From Takakia lepidozioides (taxonomy: Eukaryota; Streptophyta; Takakiopsida; Takakiales; Takakiaceae): 60,000 nucleotides of DNA. A program made the position numbers and the translations under genes. Location: positions 29,557,053 to 29,617,052 of the forward strand of contig CM060732.1 of assembly GCA_030704615.1 (NCBI GenBank), given 5' to 3'. The notes under the pieces are model-generated. The model saw nothing but the letters and a program-made list of their open reading frames with translations, searched no databases and was not told the origin of the DNA. This document shows, piece by piece, positions 44,848 to 57,300 of this stretch (position 1 is the first letter of the stretch; every line of letters begins with the position of its first letter).

Positions 44848-45635
44848 AGCGACACTCCATATGCATGGTCTTTACAGCTTGCAGCCTTTGAACAGCAAGA
44901 CTCAATACATTATAAAGAAGTGGACTCCACATAAAGAAGCTGGAAGTGAAAAGAATCACCCATGAACATAAGTGAACAGTTCAGACCACTTACCAACGAC
45001 CCAGATAAAGGAACCCACCTTTACGCTTAACAACATGAAGTAATCAGACGAGCCCCCTCAGTACGTGGTGCTCTCCATAAAAATGAGTTGATGAAACAGA
45101 AGACACCCAAATGTGAGTTCCAGAGAGAAATTCCCACCCGCCAGCACTGAGCTCGAACTCCATGAAATGACATACACAGAAAGAGGCGGCTGTGTACAAG
45201 CGAGTCTTCAGAGACCCGGCACGGTGGAGACAGTTATGAGAAGGTTTGTTGGCATTTGGTAGGCAGTGAAGGAGACCGATAGCGCAGTTCATCCATCCAC
45301 ATGCAGGCCTGCGTGGACGAGTGGATAGCTCCCGTCTTCAGATTCTGGCAATCGGAACCCTCGAATCCTCGAGTGATGCGCTTTTCCCTGTTTGCAGCGC
45401 CCGGGTAGGCATGACGTCTAACTGCAAGGAAGCTGCAGAACTGTCTTGCCTTTTGAAATAAGCTCTGGGACCGTGTAGAATCCACATTATGTCTGTGCAG
45501 CATCGAGGGGGACGACATATCCCAAATGAGCCCCAGTGATATCTGGGAAGCCAAACCTTGAAAATCCTAGTGTTGAGATGCTGGGGTGAAAAACCTAGGA
45601 TATTTCAGGGAAGCCATCAGCGGGTACACGCCAGA
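44848..45635. other. Intergenic region between MYB and cpSRP43
   Basis: Minus-strand frames 45,044-45,292 and 45,234-45,554 are open but without domains. 45,558-45,635 is the leader of the cpSRP43 gene; an in-frame ATG at 45,558 would add 26 residues that do not look like a transit peptide. Confidence 0.35.
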
Positions 45636-48190
45636 ATGGCTATGGCGATCACCACCCTATCTCTCTGCAATTCTTCAACGTTGCAGATGATTTCGAGCTC
45701 TCCCACACGGCTCTATGGCACCTCTTCATCTAGGCTCGCTCCCGCCCTGACTTGTTTGGTTTCCTCGGCTTCATTGTCCAGGACGCAAGTTCTGGAAAGG
45801 GAGGTGATTTCAAGTTTTGAGTTGGAGAGGGCAAGGAAGACCCCAGGGGTGGTCCGATGTGTGCAGGTGGAGAAAAGCTTGGTACGAGAAAGGAGCCAGG
45901 AGGAGAAAGATCGGGATCTGTCTGAGAACCTAGCACATGCACAGGACGTAGGAAAACAAGATGAAATTGATGATAGCGATGTAGTTGGGATTGAGGGGTC
46001 TGGGGCCGAGACAGATGGAGAAGAAGATTTTGGTGAAGTGAACAAAATTCTGTCCAGCAGGGTGGTGGACCGAGAGACCCAGTACTTGATTGAATGGAAA
46101 GACGACCACCCTGACAGCTGGGAGCCGGCCTCCAACATTGCCAGGTGAGACACTTACTGAATGCTGGTATTCATCTCTGCATTTAAGTTGGAAGGAGATT
46201 GCATCTGGAGGTACTGAGAGCTTTGTAGACCCTAACACACTGTTGGTTGTTCTCTTATAGACGAAGGCCCATCTCACTTAACACATTGGGAAATGCATGG
46301 GCATGTCTATAGCGTTCAGGCCTTCTCGATATCACTTGGTTATGAGGGGAGGAAACATAACCGAAGGATGGATATTTTCTTTGCCCCCTTGTAACCCTCG
46401 TATTTGCAACTGAACTGTTATCAGCGGCAGAATCGGACTGTCCTGGCCTGCCTACGTACGCCATTCTTGTCCATTCATGAAGCCTGCACGAATCTGGCTT
46501 TCACTGACAGAGGCAAGTTCTAGACTTGCAGCTACTGTAGTGTGTCGCAGTTTTGCAATGGCACTGAAATTGGTACCCCAACCCATATCTTGCTACATTC
46601 CTCTCGGATTGCAGGTGGAACTCTCTGGAGAGATGTACTCAATGACTGCACTGACAAACTCTTGAGGGCATTCCGAAGGCTGGATTGTAAACCTTGGGGA
46701 GCCGCTTGCGGGGTTCCACCCGATCAGGCTACATGAGACTCATCCCCAAGTTTTGGGTTCCAACCCATGGGGATATAAAATACTGAACCAGAAGTTTCCA
46801 CAAACTCACAGCCGATATCACAGGGAATTGAGTGTTTCATGTACGAGGTGGCGGAGACATGTCGCTGAAAAACAAAATGTCCTTATTGCACTGCTTCTGT
46901 ATCTCCAAATGGTCCTTGATGTGAGTGCCAGTGTGCAGAGAGAAAGAGGGAGGGACAGAGGAATATAGAATCACAAGTGCTATTATACAAATGCTAGCAA
47001 TTATCAAATCCAGTCTCACTGACTTGCTCCACACTTGTGTTTGACAGGGATGTCATTTCAGAGTATGAGCTGCCTTGGTGGCAAGCATCCCGCAAAGCAG
47101 ACGACAAAAATATCAAAGAGCTTCTGGACTATGAGGGTCGTGATGTCAATTCAATAGATGAGAACCAACGAACGGCCCTCCTGTTCGCAGCAGGAATGGG
47201 CTCTGAAAAGTGTGTCAGACTTTTGATTGAATCAGGGGCAGAGGTCCACTGGCAAGATAAAGATGGGTTCACAGCATTACACATTGCGGCAGGTTATGTC
47301 CACACCAGTGTGGTTAGGACTTTACTGGAGTTTGGCGCTGATCCCGAATTGGAAGATACCAAGGGCCGGTCGACTCTGCAGCTTGCCCAGGAGCTTCTAG
47401 AGAAGACGCCCAAATCAAACCCAATGCAGTTTGCGAGGAGGCTGGCACTGGATCAGGTATGACTAACCGTCTTTGGTTTATTCTCACTGTGGTGCAAGTT
47501 GTAGCTAAGTAGCCACCGGATCCGATCCAGCAACAACTCCTGAATCTACCCTTGCTCAGAAATATCAAACCTGGTCAGTTAGTACAGGCGAATCAAAGAC
47601 AGAATGTCTGCAGCATGCTTGTGAATCTCAGGAGGGTGTCGTTAAGTCTGATCTTCAAGGAATTAACCTAAGATCATTGATAAATGTTGGATAGTTGTTA
47701 ACAGCACATGCAGTTCTTCGAGTTGTTTTGTATCAGATGTGCATTTTTGTTATCATATCCTTCCTTGTACTTTAGAACGCGCTTTTGAGTAGCCAGACAC
47801 TGCAGAAAGGGGAGGGGAGGAAGGGAGAGCATTTCGTCTCAATGAACATGAATACAGGTGGTGAAGCTGCTGGACGAAGCTATTTATGAAAATGTAGAGG
47901 TGGAACAGATTCTTGAGAAGCGCAAGAATGAGAAGGGTGTTGTGGAATATCTGGTCAAATGGAGTGACGACTCGGAGGAAAGCTGGGAGCCAGCAGAAAA
48001 CATAGGGGAAGATCTAGTGAAAGACTTTGAGGAAGGTTTGGAGTATGGAGTTGCTGAGAGAGTTTTGGACAAAAGGGAGGTTGATGGTAAGATTGAGTAT
48101 CTGATTCAGTGGGCCGATGCAGAGATCCACACATGGGAACCAGCAGACAACGTTGCGGCAGAAGTTATAGCTGATTTTGAGAACTCCTGA
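45636..48190 (+). CDS. CAO: Chloroplast signal recognition particle 43 kDa protein (cpSRP43)
   Basis: Stromal chaperone that binds light-harvesting proteins after import and, with cpSRP54, delivers them to Alb3 in the thylakoid. Three exons: 45,636-46,144, 47,048-47,456 and 47,858-48,190 (416 residues; phases 2 and 0 match). Ser/Thr-rich transit peptide at the start. Chromodomain 1 at about 134-170 ([31 protein letters not shown]). The bridging helix [18 protein letters not shown] leads into four ankyrin repeats (about 175-300; [40 protein letters not shown]). Chromodomain 2 at about 317-360 ([20 protein letters not shown]) and chromodomain 3 at about 366-416 ([20 protein letters not shown]). 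Chromodomain-ankyrin-double-chromodomain order is unique to cpSRP43; length is slightly above the roughly 375 residues of Arabidopsis. No disruptions. Confidence 0.96.
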
Positions 48191-49540
48191 TATAACTACT
48201 GCCAGACAGCATGTGGAACGGAGGGCCATCTACTGGTGCTATCAGAAACTTCGTCTCTTTTCCCTCCCTCCTGTCCGTCTCGTGTCCATCTATCTGACTG
48301 AGTTCTGAAGTGGACATGCATGTGTATACAAATCTTTTGATCACTCTCCTGCTTCTATCCCACTCCCAAAAAGAAATGGGAGGGAGGGTAGACAGTCAAA
48401 ATCAGGTCAGAGAACATCCAAAATCAGGTCCAGAGGACTGGTTATGTCCACCATCTTGGCTCTCTTTCCTGGTCTTTTGACATGGCCCTGTTGCTTCACA
48501 GGACTGCCAGACTGTCACATGTAAGTTTCCTTCCACCCTCTATATTTGTTCAACCTTGGCAAGCCAAAACACCATCTACGAAAGTAACCATGACAACCAC
48601 CCTGTGCCTGCTGTCACATGGCAGTGAAAACTGATTGTCTACTTTAAAGGGTAGCCTAAGTGGCAAAAAATTATTGAACTTTGTCTTACTTAGCAAATGG
48701 AACCAGGTCAGTATGGCCCTGGCATCACCTCATTGAGATGCGTCAGATCACTCAAATTCTAGAGTAGTTATGACATTAGGAATTGAGGACCACGGGAAGC
48801 CCAGCACTTCAGCTTGACCACTTACTCTCATGCATTTCAGATGTTCCCACTGTGTAAGCATGGAAAATGAAACGGCTGCAACAGGAAGTGCAATAGTTCA
48901 CTTACTGTTAGCAATGTAGCCTGCTTGACTGGCATTGTACATACTTCCCCCATTTCAGCACGCCAATTCACCCAAAGAGTCGAACCCCAGTTGTTTGGTT
49001 ACCTTCCCAACCTTCATCCCTATGGTAAGATACTTGGCCAAGTATGGTACTCTGACCACTGCTAGCCTTGACATGTAAAAGTGAGGGAGACTGCAAGATG
49101 TCATCATCGCAAAGCCAATCCTGAAATCGGTAACGTTTAAGCATGAGGGAAAAGGGAATACTCAATATAGTAGACAGCTGCACATCACTACCGATGTAGG
49201 ATGCCAAGCATCTCTGGCTATGAACATGAAATGCCTCAGGCAGTCATTAACACTCTCAAGAGATGATCTGCCTCTAATCTAACCCCAAACAGCTCAGTAG
49301 AAAGTCTACACGTCTTGCAGAGTATGTCATAGTTCATCCGACTGCCTGTCTCAATGTTGGGATGGTGCAAACTGACCCCAGAAAGAGGGAAGAAAAGGAA
49401 ATGAACAAGTCCACAGGAGATAGAACAAAGAAATGATTTCTTTAACATCACCTGGCTTAGAGTGGCCTCTACTTTTAAAGCTGAGAGGAAGAAGTATATA
49501 GAAGTTTCATGTTCTCTCCGAAAGATTGTTTCCAAAAATA
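48191..49540. other. Intergenic region
   Basis: Presumed cpSRP43 3' UTR at the start; no gene, no clear repeat afterwards. Minus-strand frames at 48,968-49,207 and 49,236-49,535 have no recognisable product. Confidence 0.35.
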
Positions 49541-49544
49541 TTTT

Positions 49545-51290
49545 ATAGCATTTTTTTTATTTTTTGGAATGGGAACAGAGGCCCATTTGATCAAATTAAT
49601 AAGGAAAAGTACACAGAAGTGGAAAAAATAACCACTAGGGAGGCCGTGAAGGCTAACAGAGGGGAAACCACCCCGGAACCTTAGCGAACAAGCTACTGAG
49701 CAAGTAAGGGAGCAGGGGGGTGCAAGAAGAGTAACAGTGGGAGAGAGTGAAGAAGAAATGGCGAAGGGAGACTATTAAGCATCTGGACTGCCTAGGAAAA
49801 CAGCAGAAGGCCTGCAGGCGGAGTGAAGAGAACTGATAACGGAATAGAACTAGAGAGATAAGAGTTAAGCGAAGGAGCGCAAATGGAGAGGTGAGCTGGA
49901 GGAGAGGCTGGAGCTGAAGCCGACACAGGCCCTCGGGGGAGTAAGCAAGTCTTAAAGACGCCACGGCCAGAAGGTGCATGGTGTTTGCTGCCGGATTGAT
50001 TTATCGATGACGCACTGTGTCCCGTAGAGATCGTGGAATAGAGGATAGGAATCAGAATTTGAGCTGAGTCCTTGATTTGTTGTCTCTTGGCTTCTTGTGG
50101 CGCCAGTTGAATTCGGTGTCATCCCCCTCACCAGGGGACCTCCCATTGTGAGGGGATGTCGACATTCCAGGTAAATTTTGTGTCTGTAACACTGGTGCCG
50201 GGCAAGTTGTTTTGGCCCCAGGTGTGCTTGAAAGCTTGAAGCAGCGGCCTCCCCAGCTGTTCTGTAGTTCTGGGAAGAGCTGCACACACAATTTCAAAAG
50301 CCTTCCTTCCCTCAGTTAGCAGGTCTTGGTATGTACAAAACAGTACAGATCTGCCACTGAGGGCTTTCCCCTCATACACCCAAGCACAACGCATTTTCCA
50401 CAAATTCCATAGTGTCTTGTGTCTCTCTGGTTAATACTGTACCTTCAATCCTACGCAACATGTGCACTAAAGTGTTCATACCATTTCGTATATGTGTGGC
50501 CTTGTGGGGCTCAATGTCTTTGGGTTCCCAATCATTAAGATGGTGCATGGTGAAGTGATCAATGGCATGTACCAGCTCTCACGACACAAATTCTGTTCAG
50601 TCTGAGCTTTGGCAGACCACATAAGTAGCTACGCGGAAGTCTTGTGGCACCTTAGTTGGTTGCGTGCAAGAAATTTGCTCACCAGGTAAAGCAGGAGATC
50701 CCTGCTGTGCTAGTGGGTAGCCTGATCTAGATGCAATACAGTCAGAGTGGTACCTATACCCTTTAAAACTTCTGGGACATGAAATTGTCTGTGTGCCCCT
50801 CTGTGGACCCGGAGCTGTCCCTCTGAAGAGATCGGATCTACTACAATCACGTTACTCAGGAGGCTGCAAGCTATTCGGACTCCTTTCAGACATTCATTAA
50901 GCTTTTCACATGGTTGGCTACCTTAGCAGAAAAGTCAAATAACTTGAATGCTTTCATTCGTTTCCTCAAGTTTACTCTATTGAAATTGAAGGGTAATGGT
51001 AGTCCTGTAATCCAGGAGTTGTAGCAGCGCACACTTTTAGATCTACCAAAATCTGTGATTGGGAGATCTTGGGAGGTAGGTCAACATTTATAAAATGGCT
51101 GTGTAAGGTCAGCAAAACCCATGGTGGCGAAGATTTTAAGCAAGAGCAGCTGCAACCCTGTCTGCCACTGTGCATGCAGGACACTGAAAACCTAGAGGAA
51201 GGGGGATGCAAGAGATCAAAATGCTGCTGAAACAGAACCAAGGCCCAAGGAGTCACAGAATTCACATTCCAATAGTTGGCTTGGTCTCTG
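49545..51290 (-). mobile_element. 3' part of an L1-type LINE
   Basis: 50,128-50,403 reads MRCAWVYEGKALSGRSVLF and TYQDLLTEGRKAFEIVCAAL, similar to 31,190-31,400 and to LINE ORF2 C-terminal tails. Upstream (50,404-51,290) the minus strand is broken coding-like sequence. The minus-strand 3' end reads CAAATGGGCCTCTGTTCCCA, then CCAAAAAATAAAAAAAATGC at about 49,545-49,570, an A-rich tail. Truncated, no intact RT. Confidence 0.55.
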
Positions 51291-52009
51291 GCAGGACAGA
51301 AACCACAATTAGACTAATTCCAATCATAAGGGTATGTGGGCAGCTGCTCGAGCTGTGAAAAGGTACTCATAATCTCTGAACGTCTCCATCTGCGAATCGC
51401 GATCGCCCTGTGAAACCCCTCCTAGATAAAAGATACAGCAAGCCCATGAAGGGAAGGTGCAGCAGCCTCAGTACAATTTGGGCATTACTGAAAGATGGGT
51501 TTTCTTTTTGGAGGGCTCCCAGCAGAGATTCGAGTGTGTAGCCAAGTATCGCATATAACTTAAGTTTAAAGCTCGAGGTTGAAGGTCGCCTTCCGCCATG
51601 TACGAAAGCAGGTCACTAGACACTAGTTCACCGACAGACATACATCCACATATCTCGTCTTCCAGCAAGTCATATATACACTTTCTCTCGAGAAATATCT
51701 TTACCATAGCATGACGTCGATGCAAGGATTTGCCCCAAACTTTAGACCCAACGAACCACAGCTAAGAAAGTTCTAGGATTGCGCAGAGGACGTGCAGAGA
51801 GAGCATGATCTTGTTTGGTCTTTCACTGAAGATTTAAAGGGGCTTAAAGTACAGAAAAGGCAGCTCAAACATTCAAGTTGAAAACTTACATGATGAGGCC
51901 AAGAGGGCGTAGGGAGTCAGAAAATGGAAACTTTGAAAAAATATCGAGCAGGGCAACAGCTGTTACACCCAATTGTACAGCTCTTGTCTATGGCTAGTTT
52001 TACATCTCG
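51291..52009. other. Intergenic region downstream of psbX
   Basis: No gene recognised; the part next to 52,009 is presumably the psbX 3' UTR. Confidence 0.35.
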
Positions 52010-52649
52010 TCACCGTCTCTTAACAGGGTCAAAGGTGGACACCCCAGCAACAGCTACACCGATAGCGGCAAGCACTGTCCCGCCAGCAACCACGCTCAAA
52101 AGCAAGTTCTTCAAAGATGGAGATATGCCTGGTTGAGCAGCATCGGCTATTTCTGGGATCACGGCAGCAGCTAGCAAAGCCAGACCTGTGAGGCTAGCCA
52201 TGTTGTGCTCCTTCTGAGGAGCAGCACTGCACATTCAAAAAAGGTAATCAACCAAGGGTCAGTTATAGAGCTTCATTTGCAACCGGTGCATACAGGTCAG
52301 GCCTCCCAGATTCACTCAACCCTTTTATCTTACTCCGTTTCTCCTTCACCGTCCTCAAAGATTAGCTACACAAGTTCTCTCCCCAATGCACATGCACGAA
52401 GAGGATTAGAGAAATGACGGATCCTTGCCGCAACCAGCGACACACCACGACAGACAAAAAATCCAAAACAGGGGAAATGGCGGCATACCTCATGGTGACT
52501 CTGCTCCTGTTGGCCACAAACTTGGAGGACAAGCTCTTGCAGGGGCCAGCCATGGCTAGGACATAGCGAGACGCCACCTTGGAATCACACAGCTGCGCCA
52601 CGGGCGCCACAGCGGCCATAGTAACGCTGACAGTTGATGCGCACGCCAT
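52010..52649 (-). CDS. PSBX: Photosystem II subunit PsbX, nuclear-encoded precursor
   Basis: Small membrane subunit of photosystem II, near cytochrome b559 and the QB side. Two exons on the minus strand: 52,649-52,489 and 52,226-52,010 (intron 52,488-52,227, GT-AG, phase 2), giving 125 residues. Residues 1 to about 55 form a chloroplast transit peptide; a hydrophobic segment [20 protein letters not shown] then directs thylakoid insertion and ends in a typical AxA cleavage site. The mature 42-residue part begins [20 protein letters not shown], has one membrane span and ends [10 protein letters not shown], the hallmark end of PsbX. Reading past the exon 1 donor gives a spurious extension. Intact. 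Confidence 0.95.
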
Positions 52650-52752
52650 CGCTGCTTCCCGACCTGGGTGCTGAGCTTACTTGAATATCTCACAAGGTTT
52701 GCGGAATCCTGAAAGCTGCTCGCGGACCAGAGCGGAGCAGCGCGAGCAGTGC

Positions 52753-52769
52753 GTGTGTGTGTGTGTGTG
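52753..52769. repeat. (GT)n microsatellite in the psbX upstream region
   Basis: A 17-base GT run, followed by a short GC-rich stretch, about 105 bp before the psbX ATG. Confidence 0.85.
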
Positions 52770-53245
52770 GCGGGGGGTGGTGCGCGTTGCACCAGGCCGC
52801 GGGAGAGATAGGCTGCCAGCGGGCAGCCCTCTCGGGCAGAAAACAAACCCCCATCACGATAAGCGGGCAGCCAATGAGGGCCCGGCCTGCGCTGCCGGGC
52901 CAATCGTCGACCCCCCACCCTTACCCATCCCGCGTTCCCACGTTCCCACATTGCTCTCATGTACCTCGGAACATGAAATTGAAACATTACATGGGAACTC
53001 ATGTTCTCCTGATGGTTTTTTTTTGGGTTTTTTTAGGAAAACAAAATCCGTATGGTTTTCTGAATTCTCAATCTCAATCGTGAGAAAAGTACTTTCTCAC
53101 AATTGTTTGAAGAAACCAAATGATTCATGGTTGTTGTTGGATGTCGTGCACCTAAGCATCGTGCCACAACATACATCGTTGTCCACCATACAATCTAAGC
53201 ACACAATCCTAGAAAATTATACCACAATCTATACATCTATATACA
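52770..53245. other. psbX upstream region and spacer
   Basis: GC-rich to about 52,945, then AT-rich; no gene. Includes T runs at 53,015-53,036. Confidence 0.35.
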
Positions 53246-53622
53246 TCTTCTTGTAATGAAAATGGAAGAGAACATAATGGAAACCCTCCACTCATGAATC
53301 CACTCAATCACGTAAACTAAGTCAAGCCAAGGGCACCCTTGCTAAGGGAATCCACCCTACAAAGCCCTCACCACACTCCCTCTCAATACCTAGAGCTATG
53401 GAGGTGAGAAAGGCTCATGGAGGCTCAACTACAAGAAGATGAGCCTCCTCCATCCTCACAAGGGGAAAACCTATCCCCATGTCCCAAGTGAGGCTCGACA
53501 CCTCACTTGGCATGTGAGACCAAATGAAGTCCCAACACACAAAATATAAATATAAATATCTAAAATATCCTAGTTAACTAGAAGTAGGTAATTCTAGATA
53601 ACCATGACTAAAACCATGACAT
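53246..53622 (-). repeat. Structured LTR-like repeat (copy Z, inverted relative to 59,051-59,428)
   Basis: Nearly identical to the reverse complement of 59,051-59,428. In element orientation (minus) TGTTGGGACTTCATTTGG is a likely LTR start, preceded by a CTAG-containing AT segment. It contains stem-loops GGAGGCTCA/TGAGCCTCC, CAAGTGAGG/CCTCACTTG and GGGGA/TCCCC. Probably part of a Copia-type LTR; cut at 53,246. Confidence 0.6.
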
Positions 53623-53939
53623 GGATTTTAATGATGCGACTAATAGTCCCTGTTCAAATTCCTATGCACTTTTAGAACAATAATTGTTGCATTTGTGCAC
53701 ATATGCCAAGCTCTTGATGTAATCTAGATTTCGACAGTTGTTGTCTTGCCAATATGATGCACAATTAGTGGAATTTTTGGTATTTATCTAGGATAACGTC
53801 CTTTGTAAATTTGAGTACCCTAAACTTGCTGATCACCCAGGGCTATTTCTTCCGTTGCAGTTCTGGCACATCCATAAGCCATGATTCTCTGACATACTAG
53901 AACGAAGACTTAGTTAGAATAGGTCTAATATTTGAGGCC

Positions 53940-54500
53940 CCTCTTTTAACGCTACAACACTGTCATTTTTGCATGATGAAGCTAAGGATTCGTTAATGTC
54001 AACTTTTTTGAAGCGAAGGAAGTATGAGCCTCGAAAGATGGATAATTTGAAAGATTTGGTTGGTTTAATAGTTGATACATAAATTTTGAGTGTTCGAGTT
54101 CGAGTTGGCTTTCAGCAACTTCAGCCCTCTTTTAACGCTACACGACTGCCATTTTTCCGTAGTTAAGCTGAGGATTCGTTAATGTCAACTTTTTTGTTGC
54201 AACACTTGCCAAACCATCCTATCTTGAAAGCCTGCCGAGAATGAAAATTGCATGCACAAATAGCAATGCAATGTGTTCAATGCTTGTGTTTCATATATTC
54301 ATCTGGAGATATGCTCTACAGATGCATGCACCAAAGGTTACATATGAAAGTGTACAGGAACAAGCCGCAAAGGAAGTATGAGCATCGAGAGATGGATAGC
54401 TTGGAAGATTTGGTTGGTTTAATACCAGATGCAGAAATTTTGAGTGCTCAAGTTGGAGTTGGCTTTCAGCAACTTCAGTTGGGCATAGATAACACACAAA
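53940..54500 (-). pseudogene. Two tandem LINE endonuclease-region fragments
   Basis: 53,945-54,118 and 54,122-54,500 are similar to each other (GCTGAGGATTCGTTAATGTC, AAGGAAGTATGAGC, TTGGTTGGTTTAATA). Both match, in inverted orientation, 58,440-58,645, which leads into a LINE endonuclease. They lie downstream of ORF1 (minus), where ORF2 should begin. Confidence 0.55.
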
Positions 54501-55508
54501 ATTGCAGTCTTCCAAGAAGCCAGCTGGCTTCCGATATGAGGAAGGGTTGAATGGATGGGGAAAGAAGAATTGCAGTCCCTTCTTTTGTGCCAGAGGAGGT
54601 AGGTTTCCATAACGAATTAGTTAGTGACCACAGATAATCAGTGAGGCTATCGATTTTACTTTGGTCTAATTTATGTTCGGACCTGCAGAAATATGATAGA
54701 GTGATTTGAAAGAAAGGGTGCCAACCAAGTTTTGATTTTCAATCTTTTTAGAGAAGCCGGGTCAGTTCCCAGCCCTCGGATGTTTCACGAGTGGAGGTTA
54801 AAGATCATCGAGAGGCAGAGGTAGGCTCAAACTGTCAGTCTCATTTGATGGCCCTAGTTATCTGGTAAAAGAATGTAACCCTTCGGTCTTTAGGTCTTAG
54901 GGAGTTGATCCAGACAAAGTTGTCTAGGGGTTTTCGGCTCTTGTTTTGGATGAAAATGAAAATTCCCCTTGGTTTGCTCAGATTAGGTTCCCTGGGAATG
55001 ATAGGAGCTAGCTTGTGGAGACTGTGGAAATGTTTATAGAAAGAATCAAGACTCCGGTAGGAAAGAATTCAACTGAGAACAGTTTTTGGAAACCAGGGTA
55101 TCTTTCAGTGAGTGATCCATCGGAGGGCATCATCCCTGAGGGAATGTTATCTGGTAGCTAAAAAACTGCCAGCATGTGTTTTGCCTACTTACCGAAGGAT
55201 TGTTTCCCTCCATGACATAGAACCCAACATCTGTTAGAGTTGCCCGATAAGACGTGATAGATGAAACATGGGGAGAGAGAGGAGGGCACCTTGATTGAAG
55301 AGTGCAAAGATGAGGGTGATAGAGCCTTAGGTGGAGAAGTCACATGTGAGTTGGCCTGCGAGTTGGCCTGAGTTGTGTCGAAGACAGGTGGAGGCGATAT
55401 GTGCAGAGCTTCTACCCTCGAGCCAAAGATGTTAATATTGCCCTCATGAGAGGATGTCTCCACCTCGACTCCGAAGAAGAGAACAAGAGTTCTGCCTGCC
55501 TGGTACCG
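54501..55508. other. Unassigned, probably decayed LINE interior
   Basis: Between ORF1 and the endonuclease fragments; only short frames without a domain. Confidence 0.35.
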
Positions 55509-57300
55509 TTAATGTACGTGTTCTCTGGTTCTCTGCACCTCCATTCTGTAGTTGTCACCATCCACCTCAGAATCCAAGTGAGCTCCCAGTAATTGAAACC
55601 CATTCATCAGGGAATCCTGGTTACGAATTTGTAATTTGTGACTTCCTCTTGGAGCCGATAGCCACTCTTCATAAGTCCAGATGGCCTCTATTGGTAGAGG
55701 GGATGCGTAGATCTCTGCATCCTCCATAAGTGCTAGGATGTGGGTTGAGGGCTTGACACTTAGACCAAGGTGATCTTCCACGTAAGCTGCCCACGAGATT
55801 TTTGTGAGAGGAGATAGTGAATAGTGTTTCTGTTGTTTATGAAAGATGAACAAGATCTCCGGGTTGTTGTTGGGAGGGTTAGATTGCAGAAAGTGCTTGA
55901 TGTCTGCCGAAGTTATCCATAAAGATTCGATGCATTCAAAGTCATCTGATGTAATGAGAATGGTCGGGGGTTTATTCTTTCGAAAGATGAGGGGGGTCAC
56001 ACAGGCAGCCTTTGGGATGTCCGTAATTTCCAAGGCAGAACAGCCTACAAGATTCAGATGCGGAAATGAGCAAGTCTGGAGACAGGTATTGGCGAAGCTG
56101 TTGTTGCATGCAATCCCAGTGGTGATTTTGGGAAGTGAGTTACTGGTAGGAAGCTGTGTCAACCTAACCAGCCTTTGTGGTGAGGTATCCCTCTGTTTTC
56201 CTTTTCCTTTTGAAGTATTAGCTTCCTGCAACTGCTAATCCTTCTGTTTTTCCTTTCCCTTGGAGATAGTAGTCTCCCGTTGCGGGTGAGCCGGTAGCTC
56301 TTCCTGCATAGGGTCTGTAAATGTCCCTTCCCTGCCAACTTTATGTAGAGCAACCTGACCTGCAGTGGGTCATGTGGTGCATTGTGCATGGATTGATTCC
56401 TCCGAGGAGCTGAGGATGGCCCTGGGTATACAGTGGGAGACTGCAAATCCTACATCTGGTATGAGGCTGCTGCTGGAGTCCCTTATTGATCCTGTGACTG
56501 AAGGTTATTGGGAATGGATGGCTGAGAGCGTTTGCGCTTTGCTATCATGCAGTCCAATTTGATATGCCCAACTGGCCACAATTGAAACAAGCTGCGTAGG
56601 TAGTGTCCTCTATGAGTTGGATTGTAAAGTAGTTGCCCTCCTCATCTATTGGCAACTTGACAAATTGCGGGAGAACGTCTTCCTTCATCAAGACAAATTT
56701 CGCACATCCTGTTTCGTGAAGGCGAGAAGCGATAGTCACTGATTTCCAAGCCGGGTCTTGCCTTAGGTTGTGAGTACACATTTGAGGGTCAAACACTGCC
56801 AGACACCCAAGGTATGAGCCGAAATGGTTCGCAATATCTGCCAAGTTAACTAAGTACTGGTCTGGAATGAAAGGTACTGAGACAATGCGAGGGCCCCAAA
56901 GTTTGCCATTCCTGTTGCCCATTCTGGGAGACCATGGAAAAATATTGACATTGAAGCCCTTTGTATGAGGATTGAAGAGCAACGCCTTGTTAGCTGCCTC
57001 CTGTGTTTCAAAGATTATTGAGAAAAATCCTCGTCCTTTTTGCATGGCAAAACTGTTGCCTCAGTTCTCCATGGCCTCCAAGGTGCCTGATGGCCCAGTC
57101 CCTGACAATTGCTCTGTCCACTTTTTTCCCAGGGAAGTGAATGAGAATACCAGATTCTTCCAATGTAGCTATTTTTTTTTTCTGCAGTTCAGGGATATTC
57201 ATGTTGATCATGGGGTAGTCTTTGTCTTTGTCTTTGATGGGATTGGTCTTCTATAGTTATTCCGCGTTCTGCGATTGAAACCTCGAGATTCCATGATATC
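55509..57300 (-). pseudogene. LINE ORF1 (DUF4283/zinc-knuckle type)
   Basis: 57,008-57,211 and 56,545-57,045 read HFPGKKVDRAIVRDWAIRHL, RGFFSIIFETQEAANKALLF, FNVNIFPWSPRMG and VSVPFIPDQYL, ending in a CCHC start CFNCGQLG. This matches the nucleic-acid-binding ORF1 of plant L1 LINEs. A 240-codon open frame at 55,509-56,231 continues with a Ser/Lys-rich start (SKGKGKQRDTSPQRL) and ordinary composition of unclear fold. Frameshifts and stops between the parts. Confidence 0.72.

Noticed and set aside
45307-45386. tRNA-like segment (TGGACGAGTGGATAGCTC ... CTCGAATCC)
   Set aside because: A-box- and B-box-like words are present, but the acceptor arms do not pair and the B box lacks its GGTTC start. 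Not called as a tRNA.
45636-48190. Chromodomains at first sight resembling chromovirus integrase tails
   Set aside because: They occur with ankyrin repeats, a transit peptide and two introns in the cpSRP43 order, with no integrase nearby.
52362-52488. Extension of psbX exon 1 past 52,489
   Set aside because: It reads through the GT donor into intron sequence; splicing to 52,226 restores the conserved PsbX reading frame.
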